The notes under the pieces were generated by a model. The model searched no databases, was not told the DNA's origin, and saw only the letters and a list, made by a program, of their open reading frames with translations. A DNA stretch of 8,689 nt from an uncultured Alistipes sp. (GTDB lineage Bacteria > Bacteroidota > Bacteroidia > Bacteroidales > Rikenellaceae): positions 1-8,689 of the forward strand of contig CAAGLB010000145.1 in assembly GCA_900770635.1 (NCBI GenBank), given 5' to 3'. Both the position numbers and the translations under genes were made by a program. The stretch's first letter is position 1. Every line of letters begins with the position of its first letter. This document shows positions 1-4,817 of the stretch, piece after piece.

Positions 1-84
1 ATTGGGGCTCACGCCGTCCCGTGTGGGTCATTGGGGCTCACGCCGTCCCGTGTGGGTCATTGGGGCTCACGCCGTCCCGTGTGG
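1..84. repeat. 29-bp tandem repeat array, left end (2.9 copies)
   Basis: Units start at 1, 30 and 59; the third breaks off at 84. Each unit begins ATTGGGGCTCACG and ends CCCGTGTGGGTC, and contains a small hairpin (CACG, six-base loop, CGTG). The same array in the same phase closes the window at 8605-8689, so the two ends probably join in a circle and the true copy number (three to six) cannot be read here. Partial copies occur at 566-586 and 1384-1397. There are no spacers, so this is not a CRISPR array. Confidence 0.95.
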
Positions 85-356
85 TGGGGTTGCGGCCGCG
101 GCTCGTGGCCCCGTCGGGGGCGTTGCCCCCTCGGGGGCCGTCGCCGCGTCCGGGGGGCTCCCCCCGGGCCGTTCGGCCCGGCCCCCCGCCCCCTGGTCGT
201 CTTCCGCCCGCCCTCCGGGCGTTCGTCTTCCTCGCCCCTGCCCCGTCTTGGGCGCCCCTTCCGGCGCCCGCTTTGGGCCCCTCCTTTCTCCGGGGCCGTC
301 GCTTTGCGTCGGGGGTCTTGGGGGCCGGGGCGTGCCGCCCCTTTTCCCCCGCCCCG
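70..356 (+). other. Adenine-free, very GC-rich non-coding tract
   Basis: From 70 to 356 the + strand has not one A (287 bases), and after the single A at 357 the next is at 432. The sequence is made of C runs, G runs and C/T blocks. Because the complement lacks T, no stop codon of any kind can occur on the minus strand, which explains the long but implausible reading frames there. G runs at 292-295, 311-315, 320-324 and 327-330 could form a G-quadruplex. No gene is supported. Confidence 0.9.
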
Positions 357-451
357 AGGCTCCCCCCTTTTCCCCTGCTTTTCCTCTTTGGGTTGCTCTG
401 CTTTGTTCTGTCGCCTCGTCGTGTTCGGGGGAGGGTGCGCGCCCCTCCCCC
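107..451. repeat. Cluster of short GC hairpins
   Basis: By-eye perfect inverted repeats: 107-112/134-139 enclosing 116-121/125-130; 164-170/175-181 with a GTTC loop; 206-210/216-220; 250-256/263-269; and 427-435/443-451 (GGGGGAGGG against CCCTCCCCC). Short GC inverted repeats are expected more often in such biased sequence, so single stems are weak evidence, but their density and length are high. Function is unknown. Confidence 0.55.
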
Positions 452-487
452 TCGCTTTGAGGTGAAATGGCAGCATACGACGGTTCA

Positions 488-542
488 CGCAGGCTGTGCG
501 CCCGCCCGTTCGGTTGCCGTCACGAAGTGCCGTCAGCCTGCG
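488..542. repeat. Inverted repeat CGCAGGCTG / CAGCCTGCG
   Basis: The nine bases at 488-496 are the exact reverse complement of 534-542. An eight-base copy of the right arm recurs at 554-561. It lies between the adenine-free tract and the dispersed repeat copy at 566-586. It may form a hairpin with a 37-base loop. Confidence 0.45.
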
Positions 543-565
543 CCCGCCCGCCCAGCCTGCGTTGT

Positions 566-586
566 GGCTCACGCCGTCCCGTGTGG
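566..586 (+). repeat. Dispersed copy of the tandem-repeat core
   Basis: Twenty-one bases, starting GGCTCACGCCG and ending TCCCGTGTGG, match the core of the 29-bp end repeat exactly, but stand alone. A shorter copy, GTCCCGTGTGGGTC, lies at 1384-1397 just before the terminator at 1407. The copies lie beside the large folded elements, which suggests a common role or duplication history. Confidence 0.8.
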
Positions 587-605
587 CCTTTTGGCGGTGG
601 GCTAC

Positions 606-684
606 GGGCAGCGCCTTCGGGGTATTTTGTAACCCCTCAGCGGGGGACTGTGCCCCCGCCCGCCTTTGGCGGGGTTCGCTGCCC
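606..684 (+). other. Cloverleaf-shaped inverted-repeat element
   Basis: An eight-base closing stem (GGGCAGCG 606-613 with CGCTGCCC 677-684) encloses three consecutive perfect hairpins: 619-623/632-636, CGGGGG 641-646 with CCCCCG 653-658, and CCCGCC 659-664 with GGCGGG 668-673 around a TTT loop. The result is a compact four-way junction of 79 bases. It is not a tRNA, since it has no TPsiC-like loop and wrong arm sizes. It could fold as RNA from the + strand or as single-stranded DNA. Confidence 0.55.
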
Positions 685-782
685 TGCGCATGGAGTTGCG
701 TCGGCCCGTCGGCGGTGTCGTTCGTATCTGACACGCTCTACGGTCACCCATCCATCCAGCGTTGAGTGAACGTAAGTTTGGT

Positions 783-890
783 AAGCGGGCAGGAAAATAT
801 AAGCACTATTATGAGTAAATAGAACCTGCCCCTTTGGGGGCAGAACCTGATTTATCATAATAGCTTACCCTTATATTTACCTGCCCGCTT
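783..890 (+). other. 108-base long hairpin element
   Basis: Nested pairing by eye: 783-793 with 880-890 (11 bp, AAGCGGGCAGG), 795-802 with 871-878 (8 bp), 806-820 with 850-863 (14 bp, one bulged G at 815), and 826-832 with 837-843 (7 bp) at the tip. That is about 40 bp, mixing GC-rich and AT-rich segments, so it is not a product of base bias. An alternative stem pairs GGTAAGC at 780-786 with GCTTACC at 863-869, so the element could switch shape. A lone promoter-like TAAGTTTG at 773-780 precedes it, without a matching -33 box. Confidence 0.75.
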
Positions 891-911
891 GGTTCTTTTG
901 CGGGGGGCTAT

Positions 912-1013
912 CCGCCCTCCCGCACCCCCTCTGTCGGGCGGGGCCCCATTTCCCCGCCTCTCCATTCCTGCCGGGGCCCCAATTCCCCGGCATTCCCCCC
1001 CGCCTTTGGCGGG
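912..1013. repeat. GC hairpins, including TTT-loop type
   Basis: Inverted repeats at 912-917/935-940, 969-976/985-992 (TGCCGGGG against CCCCGGCA) and 999-1004/1008-1013 (CCCGCC, TTT, GGCGGG). The last belongs to a recurring hairpin type with a CCTTTGG apex that is also seen at 659-673, 826-843, 1151-1161 and 1230-1244. No coding sequence is supported. Confidence 0.5.
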
Positions 1014-1021
1014 AGAGCGGT

Positions 1022-1046
1022 AGCGGCCGTGGGCCGCTGGTTTTTT
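1022..1046 (+). terminator. Terminator-like hairpin with T6 tail
   Basis: AGCGGCC (1022-1028), loop GTG, GGCCGCT (1032-1038), then GG and six T (1041-1046). It has the form of a Rho-independent terminator on the + strand and sits directly before the 319-base folded element. It could instead separate domains of one longer folded RNA. Confidence 0.5.
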
Positions 1047-1057
1047 ATCGGCTACGC

Positions 1058-1376
1058 GCGGCCACGCAAAACGCGGCTTGTGCCTGCATGCAGGCACGGC
1101 GGCGAGGGCTGAACGCAAGGCGATGGCACCCCCATTGGCCGTGGTTTTTTCGCCTTTGGCGACCACCGCCAATGGGGGGCGAGGGGGCGAAGCCGCGACG
1201 GTTCTGAAATTGCGCAGTGTGCAGGATGCGCCGCCTTTGGCGGCACGATCCTTTTGCACATTGCGCAATTTCAGCCCCGTCGCCGCTTCTTTTTGCCCCC
1301 TCTTGCCATCGCCTCGCGTTCAGCCCTCGCCGCCTGCGTCCGCTAAAGCGTCCGCAGCCGCGTTTTGCGTGGCCGC
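1058..1376 (+). other. Giant 319-base branched hairpin (candidate structured ncRNA or ssDNA element)
   Basis: The arms pair almost end to end. 1058-1078 pairs with 1356-1376 (21 bp, perfect). 1098-1128 pairs with 1304-1334 (30 of 31 positions). 1181-1188 pairs with 1295-1302 (8 bp). 1189-1201 pairs with 1277-1289 (12 of 13). 1204-1216 pairs with 1262-1274 (13 bp, CTGAAATTGCGCA). 1218-1223 pairs with 1255-1260, 1224-1227 with 1248-1251, and 1230-1235 with 1239-1244 around a TTT loop. Side branches are an 18-base perfect palindrome (1080-1097), a 20-bp hairpin (1129-1178) and a weak hairpin (1335-1355). The pairing and the long T bulges (1146-1150, 1290-1294) are seen directly. Use as RNA is inferred from the + strand terminator just downstream. 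Use as folded single-stranded DNA is equally possible. Confidence 0.8.
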
Positions 1377-1406
1377 TCTCCGCGTCCCGTGTGGGTCTGA
1401 ATATTA

Positions 1407-1453
1407 CCACCTACGCAGACGGGCTACGCCGTCCACGTAGGCGGTTTTTTTTT
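1407..1453 (+). terminator. Rho-independent terminator, + strand
   Basis: CCACCTACG (1407-1415) pairs with CGTAGGCGG (1436-1444) apart from one A-C mismatch, with an inner stem GACGG/CCGTC (1418-1422/1429-1433), followed by nine T (1445-1453). There is no gene upstream on this strand for about 1.4 kb, so it most likely ends a noncoding transcript that covers the folded region. Confidence 0.8.
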
Positions 1454-1468
1454 AATATCTTTAGCGGC

Positions 1469-1612
1469 GGGCGGGGCGTGCCCCGCCCTTGGCGGCTTGC
1501 GCGTATTGTTTTGGTGCTGGCCGCTTCGGGGTATGCCCCGAGCCCCTCTTGCGGGGGCGCGTGCCGCCCGCACCCCCCTCTATTGGGGGCAGTGCCTGGT
1601 TGAATTCCCAGG
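1469..1612. repeat. Hairpin series between two terminators
   Basis: Inverted repeats GGGCGGGGC/GCCCCGCCC (1469-1477/1480-1488), TCGGGG/CCCCGA (1526-1531/1536-1541), GCCCC/GGGGC (1542-1546/1554-1558), CCCCC/GGGGG (1574-1578/1585-1589) and CCTGG/CCAGG (1595-1599/1608-1612). I see no gene here. Confidence 0.5.
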
Positions 1613-1616
1613 TAAC

Positions 1617-1640
1617 AAAAAAGCCGCCCTACGGCGGCTC
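1617..1640 (-). terminator. Rho-independent terminator of the leftward operon
   Basis: On the minus strand the sequence reads AGCCGCC, loop GTAG, GGCGGCT, followed by a T run (complement of the A run at 1617-1622). It starts six bases beyond the stop codon of the last leftward gene (1646). Confidence 0.9.
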
Positions 1641-1645
1641 TTCTT

Positions 1646-1879
1646 TCATTGTTCATCCGATAGCGGAATGTTGTTTTCTTCGGGTGGGTAGTCGGGAACA
1701 TCGTGCAGCCGCTTGTGTGCTGCAGCCCATTCTTTTACCAACTCATTAAGGAGCCTGCCTTTGTTGGCTACCGTCGCGAGAATCTCGGCGACCTCATTGT
1801 CGACACGGAAAGCCATCATCTTCTGTGTCGTTTGGCCAGCCTTGCGGCCAGCCTTGCGGATTCTTTCTTTTTCTTCCAT
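1646..1879 (-). CDS. Small ribbon-helix-helix-like DNA-binding protein
   Basis: A 77-aa protein. The start at 1879 (MEEKERIRKAGRKAG) is preferred over the longer frame to 1969 because it lies two bases after the preceding gene's stop. A basic N-terminus (residues 2-15) precedes a segment MMAFRVDNEVAEIL, then a helical part with NKGRLLNELVKEW, and an acidic Pro-rich tail. Beta-strand, two helices and an NKGR turn are what I know from CopG/Arc/MobC-like ribbon-helix-helix proteins in Bacteroidota mobile elements. Such proteins repress promoters or assist an initiator or relaxase. As last gene of the leftward operon it is the best candidate for a regulator of the divergent control region or of copy number. 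The DNA target is unknown. Confidence 0.75.
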   Translation of the reverse strand: MEEKERIRKAGRKAGQTTQKMMAFRVDNEVAEILATVANKGRLLNELVKEWAAAHKRLHDVPDYPPEENNIPLSDEQ

Positions 1880-1881
1880 TT

Positions 1882-2094
1882 TTAGTATTCTTCGATTTTG
1901 ATGTATGAATGTGGATTGAGTACGCCGATAGCGTAACCCATCCGTACTAACTTGGTAAGCCAACACCAAACGGCGTTGGTTGGGATGGTCGTAACTCCAT
2001 CCAACATCCTAAACGGTGTACAGTTGGCCACCGTTTCCCCTTGATGGCCTCGGAACGCGAGGCCGTCAGGGGTTTCGATTGCTATTAGTCTCAT
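1882..2094 (-). CDS. Hypothetical protein, 70 aa
   Basis: I do not recognise this protein. It starts MRLIAIETPDGLAF, has a Trp-rich middle (VWCWLTKLVRMGYAIG) and ends KIEEY. It has no signal peptide or membrane segment. Its ATG (2092-2094) overlaps the stop of the upstream gene as ATGA, and the next gene starts two bases after its stop, so the three are almost certainly cotranscribed and translationally coupled. A small regulatory or host-takeover protein would fit the position, but nothing in the sequence proves a function. Confidence 0.6.
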   Translation of the reverse strand: MRLIAIETPDGLAFRGHQGETVANCTPFRMLDGVTTIPTNAVWCWLTKLVRMGYAIGVLNPHSYIKIEEY

Positions 2095-2345
2095 TTTTGA
2101 ATCAGTTTGGCTATTTCATTTGCTATTTTGTCGGCTTCATAAATCGAGTGGTAAACCCGCTCACGCATTTCATTTAGTCTGACGAATCGGTCACCACAGG
2201 TCGTTTCAAGAATTGGCCGTCCGTTTTGGAGTAGTTTGATACGTTTATCATTGTGAATGCAAATGGCGGTCAAAGCGTCATAAATTGCTTGGTTATGGAC
2301 TTTCTTAATATAGTCGATACCATCATCTAATAATTTCTTATTCAT
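2091..2345 (-). CDS. Hypothetical helical protein, 84 aa
   Basis: I do not recognise this protein. It is charged and probably mostly helical (MNKKLLDDGIDYIKKVHNQ at the start, a heptad-like ending EADKIANEIAKLIQK), with a short central non-helical part. It has no membrane segment. The ATG at 2345 follows a Bacteroidota-type A-rich leader (CCCTAAAGAATC) and lies downstream of a 9-bp intergenic hairpin at 2366-2386. It overlaps the next gene by four bases. The C-terminus could be a coiled coil for dimerisation. Confidence 0.6.
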   Translation of the reverse strand: MNKKLLDDGIDYIKKVHNQAIYDALTAICIHNDKRIKLLQNGRPILETTCGDRFVRLNEMRERVYHSIYEADKIANEIAKLIQK

Positions 2346-2365
2346 GATTCTTTAGGGTTTTAGTG

Positions 2366-2386
2366 GGGCAGGGGTGACCCCTGCCC
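2366..2386 (-). promoter_or_regulatory. Intergenic hairpin inside the leftward operon
   Basis: GGGCAGGGG (2366-2374) and CCCCTGCCC (2378-2386) form a perfect 9-bp stem with a three-base loop in the 52-base gap between two genes of the same operon. There is no T run, so it is unlikely to be a full terminator. It may mark RNA processing, stabilise an mRNA end, or tune expression of the first gene against the other three. Confidence 0.55.
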
Positions 2387-2397
2387 AGGTTAGTGAT

Positions 2398-2664
2398 TTA
2401 CCAAAAGTGGATGGCAGGTGTGGGTTCGCCGTCCTCATTGATACAGAGTGTAAGCGTGTAATTCAGTCGCAGACCGTTAACAATTCTGATGACATTATCA
2501 GCGTAGAAAAATTGGTCACCATGGTTATTGCCAACGGTTTCGGTGTCTCTCCATCCCCACAAGTATGTGTGGATGTCTTTGGGTGTTGACCACATCTCGA
2601 GGGTGCGGTTAATTTCGTCGTTGATTAGCCGTTTAGCTAAATTCAGTCTTTCATCATGTGTCAT
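2398..2664 (-). CDS. Hypothetical protein, 88 aa, first gene of leftward operon
   Basis: I do not recognise this protein. The N-terminus (MTHDERLNLAKRLINDEINR) is helical and charged; the rest is aromatic-rich (MWSTPKDIHTYLWGWRDTE, HGDQFFYADNVIRIVNG) and ends in AIHFW. It has no signal peptide or membrane segment and looks like a small soluble mixed alpha/beta protein. It is the promoter-proximal gene, about 105 bases from the predicted start of transcription, and is set apart from the other three genes by a hairpin. Its codon use and GC content resemble the rest of the coding sequence. Confidence 0.6.
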   Translation of the reverse strand: MTHDERLNLAKRLINDEINRTLEMWSTPKDIHTYLWGWRDTETVGNNHGDQFFYADNVIRIVNGLRLNYTLTLCINEDGEPTPAIHFW

Positions 2665-2773
2665 GATTGCTAATGCCCTTCCGGGACTTGGGGGTTAAAT
2701 TAAACGTATATCGGGCTCGGCGGCCTACCGCCTTGCAGTGTCTCACCATGTCAAAGAACTCATCTTTTATAAT

Positions 2774-2806
2774 GCAAAGATACACAAAAGTATTGACATA
2801 CGCAAG
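2774..2806 (-). promoter_or_regulatory. Leftward Bacteroidota-type promoter
   Basis: On the minus strand CTTG (2806-2803), a 20-bp spacer, then TATCTTTG (2782-2775). This matches the Bacteroidota sigma-ABfr pattern of a -33 TTTG and a -7 TAnnTTTG, with one change in the -33 box. Transcription would start near 2768 and read the four leftward genes. Confidence 0.75.
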
Positions 2807-2818
2807 TTTTCTATGTTA

Positions 2819-2858
2819 ATACATACTAATAAATGTCTATACATCTATTAATAAGTGT
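2819..2858. repeat. Imperfect ~20-bp direct repeats (possible operator)
   Basis: ATACATACTAATAAATGT (2819-2836) resembles ATACATCTATTAATAAGTGT (2839-2858); the starts are 20 bp apart, about two helical turns. They lie just upstream of the leftward promoter and between the divergent transcription units. They are a natural candidate site for the ribbon-helix-helix protein, but AT-rich sequence can produce such resemblance by chance. Confidence 0.45.
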
Positions 2859-2881
2859 TAACACCCGATTTGGCGGGCGGC

Positions 2882-2900
2882 GGGGGGCTTGCAGCCCCCC
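2882..2900. repeat. Strong GC hairpin in divergent region
   Basis: GGGGGGCT (2882-2889), loop TGC, AGCCCCCC (2893-2900): an 8-bp perfect stem, set in AT-rich sequence. No T run follows. It could be an origin hairpin, an insulator between divergent operons, or a site for strand synthesis. Confidence 0.6.
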
Positions 2901-3038
2901 TGCACCCCCTGCTACACTACAACCACGTTAAGGATTCATAAATATTACTAATTTCGCGAACAACTACAACTCAAACTTTGTCATAAAAAATTACGTTAAA
3001 GCCCCTAACACCGCTCTACCTCCCATCTTGCTCCCGTT

Positions 3039-3070
3039 CTTGTCCGATTCAAACTAAATTTGTACCTTTG
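3039..3070 (+). promoter_or_regulatory. Rightward promoter for structural/lysis operon
   Basis: CTTG (3039-3042), a 20-bp spacer, and TACCTTTG (3063-3070) fit the Bacteroidota consensus with one mismatch in the -33 box. The expected start near 3077 gives a leader of about 110 bases before the 442-aa gene. Confidence 0.8.
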
Positions 3071-3076
3071 CCGACG

Positions 3077-3186
3077 TTGAGTTATGTCTCATTGGCTATG
3101 ATAGGGTTGTGACCAGCTCGAGGCCTGCGAGGGAGTGGCTCGGCCAGTGCCTGGCTGATTCCGGGTGACCTAATACTATTACATCT
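3077..3186 (+). promoter_or_regulatory. Structured 5' leader of the rightward operon
   Basis: Contains hairpins CTCG/CGAG (3118-3121/3128-3131) and GCCAG-TGC-CTGGC (3143-3155). A motif CAGTGCCTGGCTGATTCC (3145-3162) resembles one at 1590-1608. The sequence before the ATG is AT-rich with no Shine-Dalgarno site, as is usual in Bacteroidota. It matches no riboswitch class I know. Confidence 0.4.
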
Positions 3187-4515
3187 ATGGCAAAAGCAGG
3201 ATTTTGGCTCCGCGGCTCTAAAGGAAAGTTGGCAGGGGCTTCGATGGCAAAGGGCGCAAACGGCCAAACCATCATCCGCGAAATCGTCACGCCTAAGAAT
3301 CCACAGACCCAGGCACAGATGATTCAGCGAGTTATCATGAAGACCGTCATGACGGCTTACAGTCGCATGAAGGAAATCACAGACCACTCATTAGAGGGTC
3401 TTTCACCGGGACGCGACACAATGGCCGAGTTCATGCGCATCAATCTGAATGCTCTGCGCGAGAATGCAGCGGTAGAGATTGCTAACGGTTTAGGACTCGA
3501 CAACATTTACGCATTCACACCGTTGAAGTCGGAGACTTTCGCACCGAACGCGTACATCATCTCAAAGGGTTCGCTGCCCATCGTCACGTCAGTGGTCAAC
3601 CGTTCACCTGGTTACACCGCCAGCATTGAAGCTATCACGGGCAACACCTACGGCGACGTTATCAGTTCGCTGGGTTTGCAGCGTGGTGACCAGCTGACTT
3701 TTATCAGCATTCAAGGTACCAGCCCGCAGAACACAGAGTTCTTCTTTGCACGTGTCATTCTCGACCCCCGAAACGCTGACGGCACAGAAGCTCCGTTAAC
3801 CACCGCTTTCATCGAGGATAGTGCCATCGTACTTCCTAACCCGCGTAATGAGGGCACGTTTAACACGCTGACGTTCGACACCAACAAGATTACGTACGGC
3901 TTCAACCGTCGTCCCATGCTCGACAGTGGTGTCATTGTCAGCCGTCGTGATGCGAATGGTCAGTGGATGCGTTCAGACTGTACGCTGACCGTTGATGACG
4001 CAAACATCGCCATGTTCAACTCTCTCGGTGAGTGTCTCGCCATGCTGGAGTCGGAGGACATTCAGACCAGCGGTGGCCGCTACCTCAACCAGGCTGGCCG
4101 TGCACGTACGGCGACCATGGAGTCGCAGAATACTTACGTAACGGGCGAGTATGATGGCATTACAGGTGTTAAGTTGGTAGACCTTGTGACGAGACAGGGT
4201 TCACGGACGTATCATGATGAAGAAACTGATCAAGATGTCACAATCACTGAAAACTATCTGATGGCGGTTGATGACGAAAGAAATGAGTACTTCATCAAGT
4301 GTACCGGTTCCTCGTACGTGTCGTATGATTTTCTGCTTAGCAGTAAGAATGGTTACGTCAACCAGGCATGGAAGGACGCTCCTCAAACGCCTATTGCTCC
4401 GTCTGCTACTAACACTCTTGAGTGCGCTGGTCCGTATGATGATAGCAACAACATTTGGTCATGGCTTAGTGCTATGGGAGTTAGCTATCAAGTTTGGGTT
4501 CTTGAGACTTCATAA
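3187..4515 (+). CDS. Putative virion structural protein, 442 aa (DUF6266-like)
   Basis: This is the largest gene and the first of the operon that ends in lysis genes, so it is the best candidate for the capsid protein. The N-terminus is Gly/Lys-rich (GSKGKLAGASMAKGANG) and carries R31 and the motif NPQTQAQMIQR (38-48). A helical part to about residue 95 ends in EFMRINLNALRE. The rest looks beta-rich and includes GDQLTFISIQG (about 166-176) and GVIVSRRDANGQWMRSD (about 248-264). This layout recalls DUF6266, an uncharacterised Bacteroidota family; that match is from memory. There is no signal peptide or membrane segment. Expression is likely late, from the promoter at 3039. Its stop overlaps the next start as TAATG. 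It could also be a spike or fibre protein. Confidence 0.65.
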   Translation: MAKAGFWLRGSKGKLAGASMAKGANGQTIIREIVTPKNPQTQAQMIQRVIMKTVMTAYSRMKEITDHSLEGLSPGRDTMAEFMRINLNALRENAAVEIANGLGLDNIYAFTPLKSETFAPNAYIISKGSLPIVTSVVNRSPGYTASIEAITGNTYGDVISSLGLQRGDQLTFISIQGTSPQNTEFFFARVILDPRNADGTEAPLTTAFIEDSAIVLPNPRNEGTFNTLTFDTNKITYGFNRRPMLDSGVIVSRRDANGQWMRSDCTLTVDDANIAMFNSLGECLAMLESEDIQTSGGRYLNQAGRARTATMESQNTYVTGEYDGITGVKLVDLVTRQGSRTYHDEETDQDVTITENYLMAVDDERNEYFIKCTGSSYVSYDFLLSSKNGYVNQAWKDAPQTPIAPSATNTLECAGPYDDSNNIWSWLSAMGVSYQVWVLETS

Positions 4516-4817
4516 TGAAAACAAAAAGCAGAGCCACAGAGTACACGGTGGCAGTAGCTTCGTTTGTTGCTGCGGTGGCTCTCGCTTTCACTTCTCTAAT
4601 ATTGAGCGACGGGCACGAAGTTGCAGCTGGCAACTGTACGCTCGTCGCTCAATTCCTTTTACTAACCGCATCTATTTTCGGAATCGATTACAAACTCAAT
4701 CATTATGGTACCACTAACCCAGATAAAAGAAATCATCATCCATTGCACGGCGAATCGTCCCGGGTGCAAAATGACGATGCAGGATTTTCGCCGTCTGCAT
4801 CGGGCGAGGGGATATGA
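4515..4817 (+). CDS. Putative holin, 100 aa, two membrane segments
   Basis: The start ATG shares a base with the TAA of the capsid-candidate gene. A basic N-terminus (MKTKSR) is followed by membrane segment 1 (about 10-31, YTVAVASFVAAVALAF), a short polar turn (SDGHE), segment 2 (about 37-57, ending LLLTASIFGI) and a hydrophilic tail. Two segments in a short protein directly upstream of an endolysin fit a class II holin, which would open the inner membrane to the amidase. The last 36 residues are encoded where this gene overlaps the amidase gene by 113 bases in another frame, and that tail reads like a by-product of the overlap. The membrane part ends exactly before the overlap. Holins are not conserved in sequence, so the call rests on topology and position. 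Confidence 0.7.
   Translation: MKTKSRATEYTVAVASFVAAVALAFTSLILSDGHEVAAGNCTLVAQFLLLTASIFGIDYKLNHYGTTNPDKRNHHPLHGESSRVQNDDAGFSPSASGEGI

Larger units (their letters stand above)
2665..3186. other. Divergent control region (522 bases, no gene)
   Basis: This stretch contains, left to right: the leader of the leftward operon with a small hairpin GGCGG/CCGCC (2719-2723/2728-2732), the leftward promoter, AT-rich imperfect direct repeats, a strong GC hairpin, an AT-rich stretch around 2930-3000, the rightward promoter and the leader of the rightward operon. I see no credible coding sequence. Confidence 0.8.

Noticed and set aside
1..84. CRISPR array
   Set aside because: The repeats are directly adjacent with no spacers, and no cas gene is present.
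2..632. Overlapping + strand reading frames of 144 to 203 aa
   Set aside because: All three frames stay open in the same stretch because A is absent, so no TAA, TAG or TGA can arise. The products are Pro/Gly/Arg-rich without domain features.
606..684. tRNA gene
   Set aside because: The cloverleaf has an 8-bp closing stem but no TPsiC-type loop, no plausible anticodon arm with a seven-base loop, and no CCA context.
57..734. A 225-aa minus-strand reading frame rich in Arg, Gly and Pro
   Set aside because: It lies over the adenine-free tract, whose complement has no T and so cannot contain stop codons. The protein is low-complexity, has no recognisable domain, and the DNA is better explained by inverted repeats.
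1399..1407. GAATATTAC as a geminivirus-type nick site (TAATATTAC)
   Set aside because: It has one mismatch, is not in a hairpin loop, and that site belongs to CRESS-type initiators, not to Rep_trans. A similar AAATATTAC at 2940-2948 shows it occurs by chance in AT-rich sequence.
855..1603. Several frames of 70 to 140 aa on both strands over the giant hairpin
   Set aside because: They share the inverted-repeat sequence, so similar Arg/Ala/Pro-rich peptides come from both strands. No start context, operon or domain supports them.
2374..2589. A 71-aa + strand frame opposite the 88-aa leftward gene
   Set aside because: It has no promoter or operon partner on its strand, while the minus-strand gene has a promoter and a consistent operon.
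3082..3387. A 101-aa minus-strand frame over the start of the 442-aa gene
   Set aside because: It is the antisense shadow of the leader and the first codons of the capsid-candidate gene and shows no domain.
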